NCBI GenBank assembly: GCA_951799405.1
Contig: OX637341.1
Span: 18,405,659-18,469,658, forward strand
Length of the DNA: 64,000 bases
DNA from: Agapetus fuscipes
Taxonomy: Eukaryota > Arthropoda > Insecta > Trichoptera > Glossosomatidae
Reading direction: 5' to 3'
Notes under the pieces: model-generated
Seen by the model: the letters and a program-made list of their open reading frames with translations, nothing else
What the model was told of the DNA's origin: nothing
Database searches by the model: none
Translations under genes and position numbers: made by a program
Part shown: positions 41,402 to 52,920 of the stretch, one piece after another
Layout of the letters: the number at the start of each line of letters is the position of its first letter
Numbering within the stretch: position 1 is the stretch's first letter

Positions 41402-41673
41402 AATCATTGTTTCTTGACTTATATGTTGGTATGCAGCTGCCCACCTATGCTGTAAAAATGGTTCACTTTGTCAATGTCATCCCTATTTCAGGGAAGGTCG
41501 GCAAGACATGGACATACACCCTGTGTATGTCCATTTGAGATTTGGTTTTTATGTTGTAGGTTAACATGAGACATGTGCAAGCGCGAACTTGCACGTGTCT
41601 GGTTGTGAGAATGCATGTAATGTGAATCTCCAATGTAACATATCTTGGCATAGATTAGATTAGATTAGATTAC
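41402..41673 (+). mobile_element. R3 repeat, full-length
   Basis: TTTCTTGACTTATATGTTGG to CATAGATTAGATTAGATTAG. Confidence 0.85.
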
Positions 41674-42199
41674 TTGACAATGATAATACCTGTTTTTTGG
41701 GAAAATATGTGGGTGAACTGCATTGCTCTTCATATATATATTTTTTTATCTATACTTATAAAACCAAAAAAGCGTTCGTTGGTAATGTGATAGAAAGGTG
41801 AAGGACTAAACGGTTTTGGCTGTCTTTCGTTTCAGAATAAAGTACGTAATCTGGGAAGGGTTATAGCGTACAAAAAAGTTGATAAAATAACGCAGAACAT
41901 GTTTAAATTTGTGAAATGCTGAACGTCGTTTTTATATGGGAATTGATCATTTCCAACTTCATCTAATTGACAGATTTTTGTTCCATATTCAAATTTCATT
42001 AAATGTGTTCGGTTTGAAATATTGTGAGAGGTTGAACAAAATCAAATTAATAAAATAAACTGGTAGGTACAAAATTTGAAAATGGAATAAAAAATCATAT
42101 TATTCATCAACAGCCTGTACCAAACAGAACTCTTTTTAAAAAAATGGAATTTAGCTTTTCAACTGTCAAAGTCATGAAAAGCGTTCAAGATTAAATAAA
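41674..42199. other. No gene seen
   Basis: Moderately AT-rich. The segments AAAAAGCGTTCGTTGGTAATG and AGGCAGGATAAAATCTGCGG (44440 region) look like ends of an unnamed transposon. Confidence 0.35.
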
Positions 42200-44222
42200 T
42201 AAGTCTTTAATCTCAGTTACAAATATATGCACACATTTAAGGTTCCTATTGAATGGATGCCCAAAAGGAAACGCATGTTAGTTTGTGCATACACATAATG
42301 CATGTATATTTTCAAAATAAGACCCAACTGCAAATCCCAAATAACAAGGGTGCAATTTATGCTGACTTAACTTTAAACAGGCAGAAGTGAAACAATTTGT
42401 ACACCAACTTACAAGTCGAGGATTTATAATCTAAGTTGCATAAAAACATATGGTGGCTCTTTCAACATTTCTTTGATCCGTCTAATCTAATCTAATCTAA
42501 GTTGCAAAGATATGTTACATTGGAGATTCACATTACATGCATTCTCACAAACAGACACGTAAAGTTCGCGCTTGCACATGCCTCATGTGAACCTACAACA
42601 TAAAAACCAAATTTCAAATGGGCATACACCCTGCAACTCTTGCCATCCTTCCTTGAAACAGGGGTGACATTGGCAAAGTGAACCATTTTCACAGCATGGG
42701 TGGTCAGCCGCATACCAACCTATAAGTCAAGGAACATACACGACAAATTACATTTCAAAACATATAATCTAAGTTGCAAATATATTTTGTCATTTTAGAC
42801 TCATATTAAATACATGCCCAAAAATAAGCACATTGTAAGTACATGCTTTCACATGCTGCATGTGTACATAAACTTTGAAACTCCTACCACTTTCTCTGAA
42901 ACCAGGGGGGCATTGGCAAAAGTGAACCAAGTTTTACTACATACTCGATCTTCTTACTTAATATTCAACTTTCTATGTGCAAACTTGAGCTCGAATCGTC
43001 CATACGAGGTAACAAATCAAAGCTAACATGAAGAAAATATGAATTTTGTATCATCAATAGATCGTGAAAAAAGGAATTCATTTTTTCCGAATATAAGTGG
43101 CAAAGGTATTGGGGATTCACAAAATATGCATTCTCACAAGCTCACACGTATAATTTCGCGCTAACACATGCCGCATGTGGACCTACAATTTAAAAACCCA
43201 ATCTCAAATGAACATAAGCCCTGCAACTCTTGCCGTCCTTCCCTGAAACAGGGGTGATATTGGCAAAGTGAACCATTTTTTACAGTATGGGTGTTCAGCC
43301 GCATACCAACCTATAGGTTTAGGAGCATAAACACAATGATCTAAATCTAAGTTGCAAAGATAATATGTCTTGATATGTATGATATTAAAGATATCATTTA
43401 AGATTCACATTGAATGCATTCCCACAAGCAGACATGCATAATTTCACACTAACGCATGCCGCATGTGGACCTACAATATAAAAACCTAATCCGAAATGAA
43501 CTTAAGCCCAACAACTCTTGCCGACCTTCCCTGAAACAGGTGTGCCATTGGCAAAGTGAATCATTTTCTGCAGCATGGGTGGTCAGCCACAAACCAACCT
43601 ATAAGTCAAGGAACATACACAATAAATTATGTTTTTAAAATCAATAAACAATAATATGGACATCCAAAACAATGATCTATCCTAAATTATCGTATTGATT
43701 TTATTTCTTCTAATATCAATCAATATGTATACAATATACATCAACGTTTGCAACTAGCTTTATTTAAAGCATCATTAAAACCTATAAATGATAATTTAAT
43801 TATTTTTGAGATGTACACAGAAAACGTTTCCTTCTGCCCAATAGAACGACAGCATTCTTTTATTGGTATTAAGCAATGAAATTATGGTTAAAATACCAAT
43901 TACAGTGTGAAAATGACAAAAGATATACAACTTTCATATACACCTCCTGAAATTTTAAAGGCTACAACATCTTTCATAACTGCAATCCATAGTACTTCTA
44001 TTATCTATAATCTAAGTTGCAAGGGTATATTCATTCAAAGCTCTTAGATGTATGCCCACAAACAAACACGTGTAGTTCGCGCTTACAAATGCTGATTGTG
44101 TACCTACTTACAAATAAAATTCAAACCTTAAATAAACATAAGCCCCACAACTTTTGCCGACCTTCCCTGAAACAGGGGTGACACTGGCAAAGTGAACAAT
44201 TTTTAACAGTATGGGTGGTCAC
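42200..44222 (-). repeat. Cluster of six R3 copies in one orientation
   Basis: Antisense R3 copies at about 42200-42425 (degenerate), 42481-42733, 42764-42960 (degenerate), 43090-43325, 43340-43615 and 44000-44222. They differ in subtype and divergence, so they are separate insertions, not one amplification. Confidence 0.8.
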
Positions 44223-44529
44223 TTCAATGTACTTCAATATCTTTAAATGAGCCCAACTTCATTTGATATAATGTCCATGAAGCTCAATTGTTTTAAGTTA
44301 TTGGGCGATGCCGTCTCGCTATAATAGTTACAATGATCACTTCAAAATAAGATTTCTTCGCTCATCTTTTCCATTTTCTGAAGAACAGCCATTCCCAAAT
44401 TTACAAATCCACAAAACTATTGAATCTCATTTATAAAAAAAAGGCAGGATAAAATCTGCGGGGTCAGCTAGTGTAATATATTTTTGTATGTTTCAATTTA
44501 AAAAAAAATGGAGAATGTGGATTTCAAAG

Positions 44530-45270
44530 AACGCTGAAGTAGGTAGCTTATTTTAAAAAGCATTTAGTCGGATTTCAGGAGAATAATTGAAAAGAATGTG
44601 AAAAAGAAAGAAAGATTGATGGTGGTTCGAAGAGTGGACGGTGCTTTGGTAAAAAGTCGCCGGCGAGGCAGCTCAGTTTGCCTTTCTACGTCTCTGAAAG
44701 GGACAACCGCCATTGCCTGAAAGATCTTATTAAGTGCGCGGCAAATCGAAAACTTGTTCTGAAACCGTATCCAATACTTATTTAAGATCACAATTTTTGT
44801 CGCAAGTTACTTAAAGTAAGCGGACGCGAAAGACCACCGCGTCGTTTTTATAAGCAGCCTCGAGAATGCCTCCCCTGAAAATGCTGCCTTATTGAAAGCC
44901 AGCAGATGGGAGTCGGGGTTGTGGAGGTTTTGGACGGGAATGCTGAGGCTGACAAGGATACACCACTGTGACTGAGATGCTGCAGCTCACAACAGGGATT
45001 TTATGCTTTTGTTAAACCGTCAGCATAGGTTTTTCCACCACAACGCATTATTCATCTCCACGCTGTCATCTGTTTATATTTTATATTTTCTTGTACGTTT
45101 CTTTCGATCAATGTTTATTTTCTTTCAATGTAATTTTCTTTCTCTGCTTGTATTTTCTTTCTCTGTTTCTATTTTCCTATATGTATTTTCCAATCAATGT
45201 ATTTATTATGGCTGGTCACGTATTGCACCCGGGCTGGAATAAAACTTTTATTATTATTATTAAGTACAAT
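44530..45270 (+). other. GC-richer block ending in (TTA)n, unassigned
   Basis: 44560-45000 is clearly GC-richer than the surroundings. The unit closes with CGTATTGCACCCGGGCTGG, AATAAAACTTTTATTATTATT near 45220-45260, which looks like a LINE 3' UTR with a microsatellite tail. No protein motif was found in six frames. Confidence 0.35.
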
Positions 45271-45307
45271 AATATATTTTGAATGTTACAAATCAAGCAA
45301 CACTTGG

Positions 45308-45893
45308 GAATTCTTGGACCGGTCCGTAGTCCAGTGGCAACAGTTCGAAATCGTAAATGGAAGGTTGTGGATGCAGATCCCGGCGGAGCACAAAAAAATA
45401 CCATTTAAATTTCCAAATATGCTCTTCGCTGGTTTGAAAAATTCATGAACCTTTACCAAAGACCGGTCACTGAAAGGTCCATCCAACCTAACAACAACTG
45501 GGTCTTGCTTGAGAATCGGCGCTTTCTACAGCGACGACAAAGCTCGCAGAGGCTTCTTGAGGTGTCTAAATCCAAATCTAAATCTAAGCTGCAAAGATAT
45601 GTATCATTTGAGATTCATATTTAATGCATTCCTATAAGCAGACACGCATAATTTCGCGCTTGCACATGCCGCATGTGGACCTACAATATAAAAACCCCAA
45701 TCTCAAATGAACATAAGCCCTGCAACTCTTGCCGACCTTCCCTGAAGCAGGGGTGACATTGGAAAAGTAAACCATTTTTTACAGTATGGGTGGTCAGCCG
45801 CATACCAACCTATCAGTCAAGGAATACTAGCAATTAATACATTCAAGGTGTGATACATACAAAAACAGCGCTCACCAAATAAATCATCCTAAT
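45308..45893 (+). mobile_element. SINE-B (a) with TCTTGGAC extension, split by R3
   Basis: TTCTTGGACCGGTCCGTAGTC start at 45308; body to GAGGTGT (45565); resumes AAGGTGTGATACATACAAAA at 45845 and ends CACCAAATAAATCATCC. Confidence 0.88.
45566..45845 (-). mobile_element. R3 insertion in SINE-B, TSD AGGTGT
   Basis: Antisense full-length R3 with CTAAATCCAAATCTAAATC tail. AGGTGT at 45560-45565 and 45846-45851. Confidence 0.85.
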
Positions 45894-45894
45894 A

Positions 45895-46560
45895 TTAATA
45901 TTATTATTTAACAAGCAACAACTTCTCGTTGAATTTTTTTTCTACAAAAAATCGTTCTAATATTTACCGAAATTCACATCTCAAACGCTTCTAGTTTTTT
46001 TTACAGCGAATTAGGGAAAAAAATTACGACCAAAAATTTAATTAAATAACGTGCTACTCTCCGTGGTAAAGTGCTCCGTTGTCGCTCGTTCTGAATGACT
46101 CCCAGGTGGTTGATTAATTGTTCCACCTCTCTAGTTAATGAACCGACATTCAACAGTAAAATAGCTAAGGTAAACTCAGCCGTAGCGTTTACTAAAAGTG
46201 AATGAAAACAAGAAGATCGCCTCTAGTGAGCGTTATACTTTTGTAGTAAAACGTTATGGTTGAGTTAAAACGTAAAGTTTGGTATTTTGTCTCCAACTCG
46301 AAATACATCCGGCCATTTCTTGTTCAGGATCTTTCCATCTTGCAAAACTTTCAGTAAGACCAAGCAGATGTCGCTTTTCAAGTCCTTTTTTGTATTTTAA
46401 AAAGCTAACTGATTCACCTTAAATTTCAAGAAAGTTCTAAAAAGTTGTTGAAATATCCCACGTTAGATGAACGTAAGAACATTGTATGCTTTATGTGATT
46501 CCTTGGAATTCATTTTTAATTATTTAAATACGTGTGTTAAATAAATACAATTATTGCTTG
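45895..46560. other. No feature recognised
   Basis: Unique-looking AT-rich DNA; no ORF or repeat supported. Confidence 0.4.
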
Positions 46561-46565
46561 GCAAT

Positions 46566-47188
46566 TACAACTAAGCATCACATATAGTATAACTTCTTAC
46601 CGCATTCGGCATGGAATGTAAGCACTCCAACAACTGAGCTGCTTGCATTCCATGCTGAGAGCTTGGGTTCGAATCTCAACGAGTGTATTAGAAATAATTC
46701 CCGTTTCGGTGTGTATTTCAAACCCAAAAAAAAAATACCGGTAAGGTACACTCAGCCTCCACAATAAGTGATTACCAGCCCCGTCGGGCGCTTTAAATCC
46801 CCCATATCAAGTGGTTGGCGTAAGGCAGGCCCCTCACCTTTAAAAAATATGTACATATAAATATGAGGATAATTTATTTATTATTTTTTTACACAACAAA
46901 AGAGTGCCGTTTTTGCGTGTATCACACATCAAGGGGCCCTCCCAATCGTGAATGAGATATTTTATAAAGGTGCTCCCTTAAAAATGCCAACAGCTTCGAA
47001 ACCCTCACTCCGGGTGGCAGTCTGTTCCACTCCATCGGTCCCGCAAACCGGAAAGCGCGATCCCCAAAATTAGTGCGTATTTGACGGCGAGGCTGCATCA
47101 ATCTGACCTAAAATAGCTAGGTTGCACTCGCCGCATGTGACTCCTTGGGCGAATGCGAGGCAAGAAGTTACACTTTATTTATGCTTAT
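46566..47188 (+). mobile_element. Rearranged SINE-A with head-to-head junction and insertion
   Basis: 46566-46640 is an antisense, internally deleted SINE-A (3' end fused to its head). At 46640 it meets a sense SINE-A (46640-46843) head to head. The sense copy resumes at about 47103-47188 (GGTTGCACTCGCCGCATG) after an insert with a SINE-B fragment (46895-46945) and a LINE piece. Confidence 0.7.
46946..47095 (-). mobile_element. LINE C-terminal fragment
   Basis: The minus strand reads TNFGDRAFRFAGPMEWNRLP, PGVRVSKLLAFLREHLYKIS. FGDRAF..AGP..WN.LP is a common motif at the very C-terminus of CR1/L2/jockey-like polymerases. Confidence 0.75.
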
Positions 47189-47189
47189 G

Positions 47190-48040
47190 GTAGCGTTTTT
47201 TTTATCGTTGATTATGAACAAAGTCTCTGCTTATATTCAGTATAGATACAAAAGTGGCGAGGGACGTGTATGAATGTATGCGGTGTCTCAGCCCACAACT
47301 AGTTAAAGTGGATGATTGATCACGTGGTAGATAATACCCCTGGGCCTCAGCAACTAACTTCTCTGTCCACGTAAACCTAATCTCCGTGGGATTTTCCTGT
47401 TTTGTGTCCAGTTATACCAAACAACGAGACACATCATAAATCATGTTTGATTCTGTGGACGAGGAGACAACTTTCTTTATTGGATAAATTGTTTATTTTT
47501 TTTGTTTCCTTGTTGCTACGAGAAATATTATGTTGATTTATTATGAACACGGTAAAGAAAAAACGTTGTATGTATTTTGATCTTACATACATATAAATAC
47601 ACCAATAAATATTAAGATGATTTATTAAATTTCAAGAATCCTCTGAAAAATAGGTAGTTTGCTCAAGAAAGCGCCAATTGGCCAATATTGCCACCTTAAA
47701 GGTTAAAATGAATATATTATATTGATTCACTGATTTGAGAAATCGTGGATCAAACATTTTATTGGGAGTAACTTTAAATGGTAAGTGAACTAATTATAAG
47801 AAAATGCTTATAACAAATTTCTACATTACCGGATTTTTGCACATTTTTTGTGTTTTCTCTCGTATAAATAAGGATAAAAGATGGATATATCAGAGAAACC
47901 GATGCTAGTTTAATACGTCACTTATTCAGACATTAAAGACCCTAAAGGTGTCGATTTATAATTTATACGATATAAATCTTTGTAAGCTCTTAACATATCA
48001 TGAAAAATACGATTAAATATTATCAAAGTAGCAGAAATAT
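47190..48040. other. No gene assigned
   Basis: 47215-47470 is GC-richer and may be a TE fragment (a CTCAGCAACTAAC and GTCCACGTAAACC region); the rest is AT-rich. Confidence 0.35.
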
Positions 48041-48044
48041 ATTA

Positions 48045-48265
48045 AAATTTAAGATAAATTTAAAATGCATGCCCACAAACAGAAACGTGTAACTTCGCGC
48101 TTACGAATGCTGTATGTGCAAACAATAAAAACCCGTATCTCAAATGAACATAAGCCCTGCAACTTTTTTCGACCTTTCCTAAAATAAGGGAAAACCGAGG
48201 TGACATTGACAAAGCGAGACATTTTTTACAACATAAGTGTTGAGACTCATTTCAACGTGATAGTT
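48045..48265 (-). mobile_element. R3 repeat, degenerate
   Basis: TTAAAATGCATGCCCACAAAC through TGACATTGACAAAGCGAG. Confidence 0.65.
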
Positions 48266-48721
48266 AAAGAATAAAAACTATTAAAATGATAGTATGTATG
48301 TTTGAGTAAAAGCAAGTTATTAAAGAGCAACGTTAACGACAAAAAAAAAAGTACAATAAAATCTTTAAATGCTAAAGAAATACAAAAAGCTTTTATCGGT
48401 GTCCAATTTCTATTTTTTTGGAGTAAATGTACTTACACATTTCACCAGTCCATTTATATTCACGTCACGTATTTAATAAATAAAATTATATGGAAGGAAT
48501 AACGGCAAGTCACAGACCAGACAAAGGGTTGATTTCTGTACGGGGGGTAGATAATATCAACAATAAGAAAAAGCCCAGCCATAGAGGGCAGGCCGTAATG
48601 GCATCCCTATTTTTATTTAAAGAAAGACCAAGTACATATTAATTAGGATTACTTCAGTAAAAATGTGAGGCTTATAGTGTAACGGGAATATCATAGAAAA
48701 TAATGTGTGGAAATGTTTTTT

Positions 48722-49112
48722 GTAACGCAACTAAGCTACACATATTGTATAACTTATTGCCTGCGTTATTTCTGAAGGGGTCGCATGTCGCGATTCGGGA
48801 CCTATTTATTTTTACGGGTAAGAGGGCCGGCCCCACACCAACCACTTTCAGTTGAAGTGGGGGTTTCTCAACTGCTTGGGGGGCTGGTTTTTATTGCTTG
48901 TGAAGGCTGAGTAAGCCTTGAGATCAAACCCTTGCTCTCGGCATGGAATGCAAGCATTCTACTAATTGAGCTATCGACCTTTTTACGAGCTTGGTCGTCG
49001 TTGCTACAAAGTGCCAATTCTCAAGCAAGACCAGTTGCTGTAAGGCTGTATGGACCTTTGGTGACCGGTCATATGGGTGGTCAGCCTCATACCAACCTAT
49101 AAGTCAAGGAAT
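48722..49112 (-). mobile_element. Mosaic of SINE-A, SINE-B and R3 fragments
   Basis: 48722-48979 is antisense SINE-A with an internal deletion, ending TTGAGCTATCGACC. 48980-49070 is an antisense SINE-B middle. 49073-49112 is the R3 start (ACCAACCTATAAGTCAAGG). The three are joined without spacer. Confidence 0.75.
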
Positions 49113-49312
49113 ACAAATAATAAATAACATTTCAGGATATAAAAACAACAAAACCTTAAAGAGAAATCTACACAAAAAAAGTCAGTACTTCCCTACACAA
49201 AAAATGTAACATATGTAAATGAATAAGCCAACATTACAAATCAACATTGCAGATTAGCCGACATTTCTTCTTGTCCTTACATACTTCTTTCATTTCATCC
49301 AGAGTCAAAATA
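49113..49312 (-). mobile_element. LINE-W 3' UTR and C-terminus
   Basis: ACAACAAAACCTTAAAGAG UTR, then antisense of ...DEMKEVCKDKKKCRLICNVDL-like codons to 49310. Joined to the R3 start, as at 35.4 and 57.3 kb. Confidence 0.75.
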
Positions 49313-49319
49313 CCAAATC

Positions 49320-49940
49320 GTACCGAAGTAAAAATAGGTACTTAAACCTATAATAAATTTGTAAATCTTCACTATTCAGCTTAGAGTAGTGAGAGATTCT
49401 GCATTTTCCCTTTTTTTACCATTAATCTTGTCAAAAATTCATATTATTCACTTCGTGCATATCTTTCCATTCATGTATTTCTTTCTTAAATAAAAAAGAA
49501 TGTGCGAAGAGTTTTAGTACATTTTAATGCTGTGAATTAAGCCCGCTATCTTTCCATTACGACTTTAAGCTTTAATCAGATGGCTAGAATCGGTCAAACA
49601 CTTGTGCCAATCTACCTTTCCGTCCTTCATTTATGATAGAATCTCGCATAAAAGGCAGAGTCATTCTTTATTCATCTCAGATTGGTTCGGTTACATAAAG
49701 GAATATCCTTCCTCCATTCATTACAGTCTTTCCCCAGCGGGACGATTGCCTCCCTTTATATCTCGGACCACTCGTTTCATTCCATGTTGTTTGGCATTGA
49801 AACTTTATCAAGTCACGCAGAAAAAAATCATGATTTTTTTGCTTTTTAAAGTAGAAAAAAAAAAAAATGAAAAAACAAGCAGTGTCTTTGCAAAAATAAT
49901 ATCAGGATTTCTTGTTAAAGTAATTGATAGTTTATTTGTT
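49320..49940. other. No gene assigned
   Basis: The 115-codon + ORF at 49602-49949 has no recognisable motif and overlaps a poly-A tract; unsupported. Confidence 0.35.
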
Positions 49941-50579
49941 TTTAACTAAAAAATAATGCTTTTTTTGAAAAAACAAACAACTCACCATTTTCCGGAGCGC
50001 ACCTCTGGAACACACAATTAATTTAACGCGGGGTTAAAAAATAAAATAAATAAATTACAGGGTTCAGCTCAAGCTCCCAGCTGCTTCTCCAATCTTGGCT
50101 TTCCCACGTCACAATTATTAAATTTTATTTTATTATTTCACTTGTTAATTTCATAAGAAAAACGACACTTGACCAATGAAACACACGTCCTGTGGGGCAC
50201 CCATTTTGATTTAATAAATTTCTAAAAGTAGAATAAATACATTAATATTTTTTTATTGCACTGTTTAATAACAAATGATTTTCTTTATTTGTAAACAAAT
50301 ATTTAAATCAAGTTTTATTCTTAGGCTTTCACTTCACATCATTTACGAGAATGAATCGATTTATTGTTAGAAAAACTTTTTTTTCAAACAAATCAATTAT
50401 ATAACAATCACCTTTACTTGGCACACAAAATGTATAAAAATATCTAATTAGTTATTTTCAAAAAAAAATTATCGAAAAAAAACACATACTGAATTTAATA
50501 ATGATTTCAAAACTACTCGAGATGCTCTCCGGTCAAAAGCCGCGCACTGTCTGCGCACAGAAAAATAGTTTTTCTTCAA

Positions 50580-50613
50580 TGAAAGTATAAGAACATTTTT
50601 GGCGCCTTTATAG
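50580..50613 (-). promoter_or_regulatory. TATA/Inr-like pair, minus strand
   Basis: TATAAAGG begins at 50613 and a TTTCATTG initiator-like site has its A at 50580, 33 bp downstream. The 5' leader would run into the left arm. Confidence 0.4.
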
Positions 50614-50674
50614 GGCTACGTATGAGCCCCACTCCGCCTCCCACCAAAAGAGAAAATTTGCTACGGCCCAAAGG

Positions 50675-50707
50675 TATAAAGCAGCCGACGCATCAAGAGA
50701 AATCAGT
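50675..50707 (+). promoter_or_regulatory. TATA/Inr pair, plus strand
   Basis: TATAAAG begins at 50675 and an arthropod-type initiator TCAGTC has its A at 50705, exactly 30 bp downstream. Transcription would read the right arm starting with TCTGTGCGCGGC. Confidence 0.45.
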
Positions 50708-51360
50708 CTGTGCGCGGCTTTTGACCGGAGAGCACCTCGACTGATTTTGAAGTCAATGTGAAATTCATTACGTATTTTTTTGATGATTTTTTTTTCAATT
50801 TTTTTTTGTAGAGTTTTTTTTATAAATTTTGCGTGTAAAGTGAAAGTGATTTTAATGAAATTTAATTGGACAAAAAAAATATTTTTCTTAAAATAAATCA
50901 ATTAATGCTCGTAAATGGTGTGAAATGTACTTAAAACGAAGTGAAAGCTTAAGAATTAAAACAAATATTCTACATTTTCTTGAATAACTAAATAATATAA
51001 TTTAAAAAGCGCAACATAAGATGTTAAAAAATAAATGAAATAATTAGTTATGTAGTAAATAGCAATAAAAACAAAATTTAACAAAATAAACCTACTTACA
51101 TTAATGTTTTTCTACTTTTAAAAATTGTTTGATCATTTGACAAGTGTCGTTTTTCTAATGAAATTAACAAGTAAAATATTAAAATAAAATTATTGTGACG
51201 TGGGGAAGCCAAACATGGAGAAGCAGCCGGGAGCTTGAGCTGAACAATGTAATTTTTTGATTTTATTTTTTAACCCCGCGTTAAGTAAATTGTGTGTTCC
51301 AAAGGTGCGTTCCTGAAAATGGTGAGTCCGTTTTTTTTTTGAAAAAAAGTAAGCATGGTT

Positions 51361-51880
51361 TTTAAAATGAAAAACAATAATATTTTGAATTCTTAAAACA
51401 AAAAGATCATGATATTTTCCTTGCATGAACGCTGCTTTTTTTTATTTTTGGTTCGATTTACAAAGACTTGAGTCGCTTTTGTGAATTTTTGTAAACTTAG
51501 GCCTTTGTAAAAGTGAAACAACTTGGTACATACCTTTCTTAAATAATAATCTAAACGATTAAGTACTTTATTTAATAACTATAGTTTTTTTCTGTTATCG
51601 CCTATTAGAATTTCACATAATTTTTTATCATTACAAGATGTCGATAAATGTTCCATTGATGAAGCCATTCAGGCGACAAGTTTCCTGAATGGCTTTTTAA
51701 TTAATCAATAAATAAATAAAGCCAAAACTTTCATGATAATATTAGAAAATGCTTAACTGGCTTTTCATGAAAAGAAATGGTCGCTTTGGTTTTTATTTAA
51801 AATATCATTTCTTAAGAAACTTTAAGATTCTTGTTAAATAATCATTTTAGTTCTTATAAATATTTAAAAATATAAATGGT
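51361..51880. other. AT-rich, no feature
   Basis: Nothing recognised beyond a short inverted repeat GAAGCCATTCAGGCGACA / CTGAATGGCTTTTTA near 51660-51700. Confidence 0.4.
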
Positions 51881-52345
51881 ACAACATTGTTTTAATTCAC
51901 TTTATTTTTTTTATTTTTGCTCGAATATTTTCGCCTAATGAGGCATCTTCGGGAGCAGAATAGTTACAAATATATTTTATAAAATAATTTTCAAAACAAT
52001 TTTTTTCAAAAACAAAAACAAAATTCATAGATATTTTTTTTTTTTTTTTAAACACAAATGTAAGATTCAAAAATGCATTATTGTTAGGTATAATGAAATA
52101 AAAATTTTAATACAATAAAAATAAAATGTGTTAGTTAAATAAAAATAACAATAATAACAAAATACAAAACAAATTATTGCAATATTGGTGAAACATAGGG
52201 AATCTGCACATTCACTAAGTCTTTATTTTTATTTTTGTAGATTTCCAACGCTTCCAGAGCCATCATTCAGTCTCCTCACCTCACACTCATTTATATTTTT
52301 AAATATTTATAAAAATGGAATTTCACTGTGTTAACAGATTTACAC
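51881..52345. repeat. Uninterrupted copy of the repeat that hosts the hAT at 40 kb
   Basis: ACAACATTGTTTTAATTCAC ... CTCGAATATTTTCGCCTAAT and GAGGCATCTTCGGGAGC form the empty site for the 40.24-41.28 kb element. The other end (TTTAAATATTTATAAAAATG, TTTCACTGTGTTAACAG) is at 52295-52340. The minus strand at 51953-51929 has a hammerhead-like CGAAGAT-GCCT-CATT-AGGC-GAAA. Confidence 0.65.
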
Positions 52346-52359
52346 TAAAAAATATTTTA

Positions 52360-52555
52360 GTTCTTGTTTGTCTTGTGTCCATCAGAGGTAATTTCACATG
52401 AGCAATGTTTGTATGTGTATTGGACCAATGTGTCTTATGAAAATTGAAAAATTATTTAAAAAATATTAAAAACAACTCTCATAGTATCATATCTCACGTT
52501 TTTTACATAGTTCAGATTGTGTAGAATGTGATTCACAAGACAACTTCATTGAAAG
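52360..52555 (-). mobile_element. MITE-1, truncated
   Basis: TAGTTCTTGTTTGTCTTGTG, ATGAGCAATGTTTG, TGGACCAATGTGTCTTATG, CAGATTGTGTAGAATGTG; right TIR missing. Confidence 0.75.
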
Positions 52556-52609
52556 GAAGTTCTCTTCTTTGAATGAAATGGTAGATAATATATAAGTCAA
52601 ACAAAACTG

Positions 52610-52920
52610 ACCACTCCGTAGTCCAGTGGCAACACTTAAGACTCGTAAACGGAAGGTTGTAAGTTCGAATCCCGCGGAGTACAAAAAATATACCATTTAT
52701 ATTTTCAAATATGCTCTGCGCTAGGTTGAAATATTTATAAAAAGACCGGTCACTAAAAGTCCATCCAGCCTTACAGCAACTGGGTCTTGTCTAAGTATTG
52801 GCGCTTTGTAGCGACGATCAAGCTCATAAACAACGCTTCTACGGCACTACAATAATTATCAAAGACCCCTAGAGTTTCTAAAATCTAGGGAGTCTCCCGC
52901 ACAAGATTTAAAATAAAACA
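52610..52920 (+). mobile_element. SINE-B (b)
   Basis: TGACCACTCCGTAGTCCAGT head, GTAAGTTCGAATCCCGC B box, GAGTCTCCCGCACAAGATTT end. Confidence 0.88.

Larger units (their letters stand above)
49950..51360. repeat. Large imperfect inverted repeat (about 0.6 kb arms)
   Basis: The left arm (about 49950-50553) and right arm (about 50709-51360) are reverse complements with indels. Matching blocks from centre outwards are GTGCGCGGCTTTTGACCGGA, CGACACTTG, GTGACGTGG..AAGCCAA, GGGAGCTTGAGCTGAAC, TTAACCCCGCGTTAA, TGTGTGTTCCA and GAAAATGGTGAGT. The 155-bp spacer has two divergent core-promoter-like pairs. Each arm ends in ATG followed directly by a GTGAGT donor-like site. It could be an inverted duplication of a gene's 5' end or a foldback element. 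Confidence 0.85.

Noticed and set aside
42200..44222. Regularly spaced R3 copies resembling an array
   Set aside because: Spacing and subtype vary, copies are over 200 bp, and the genome is eukaryotic; not a CRISPR or satellite.
44564..44791. 75-codon minus ORF
   Set aside because: No motif; it sits in the unassigned GC-rich block and ends in a poly-Phe stretch typical of AT-rich noise.
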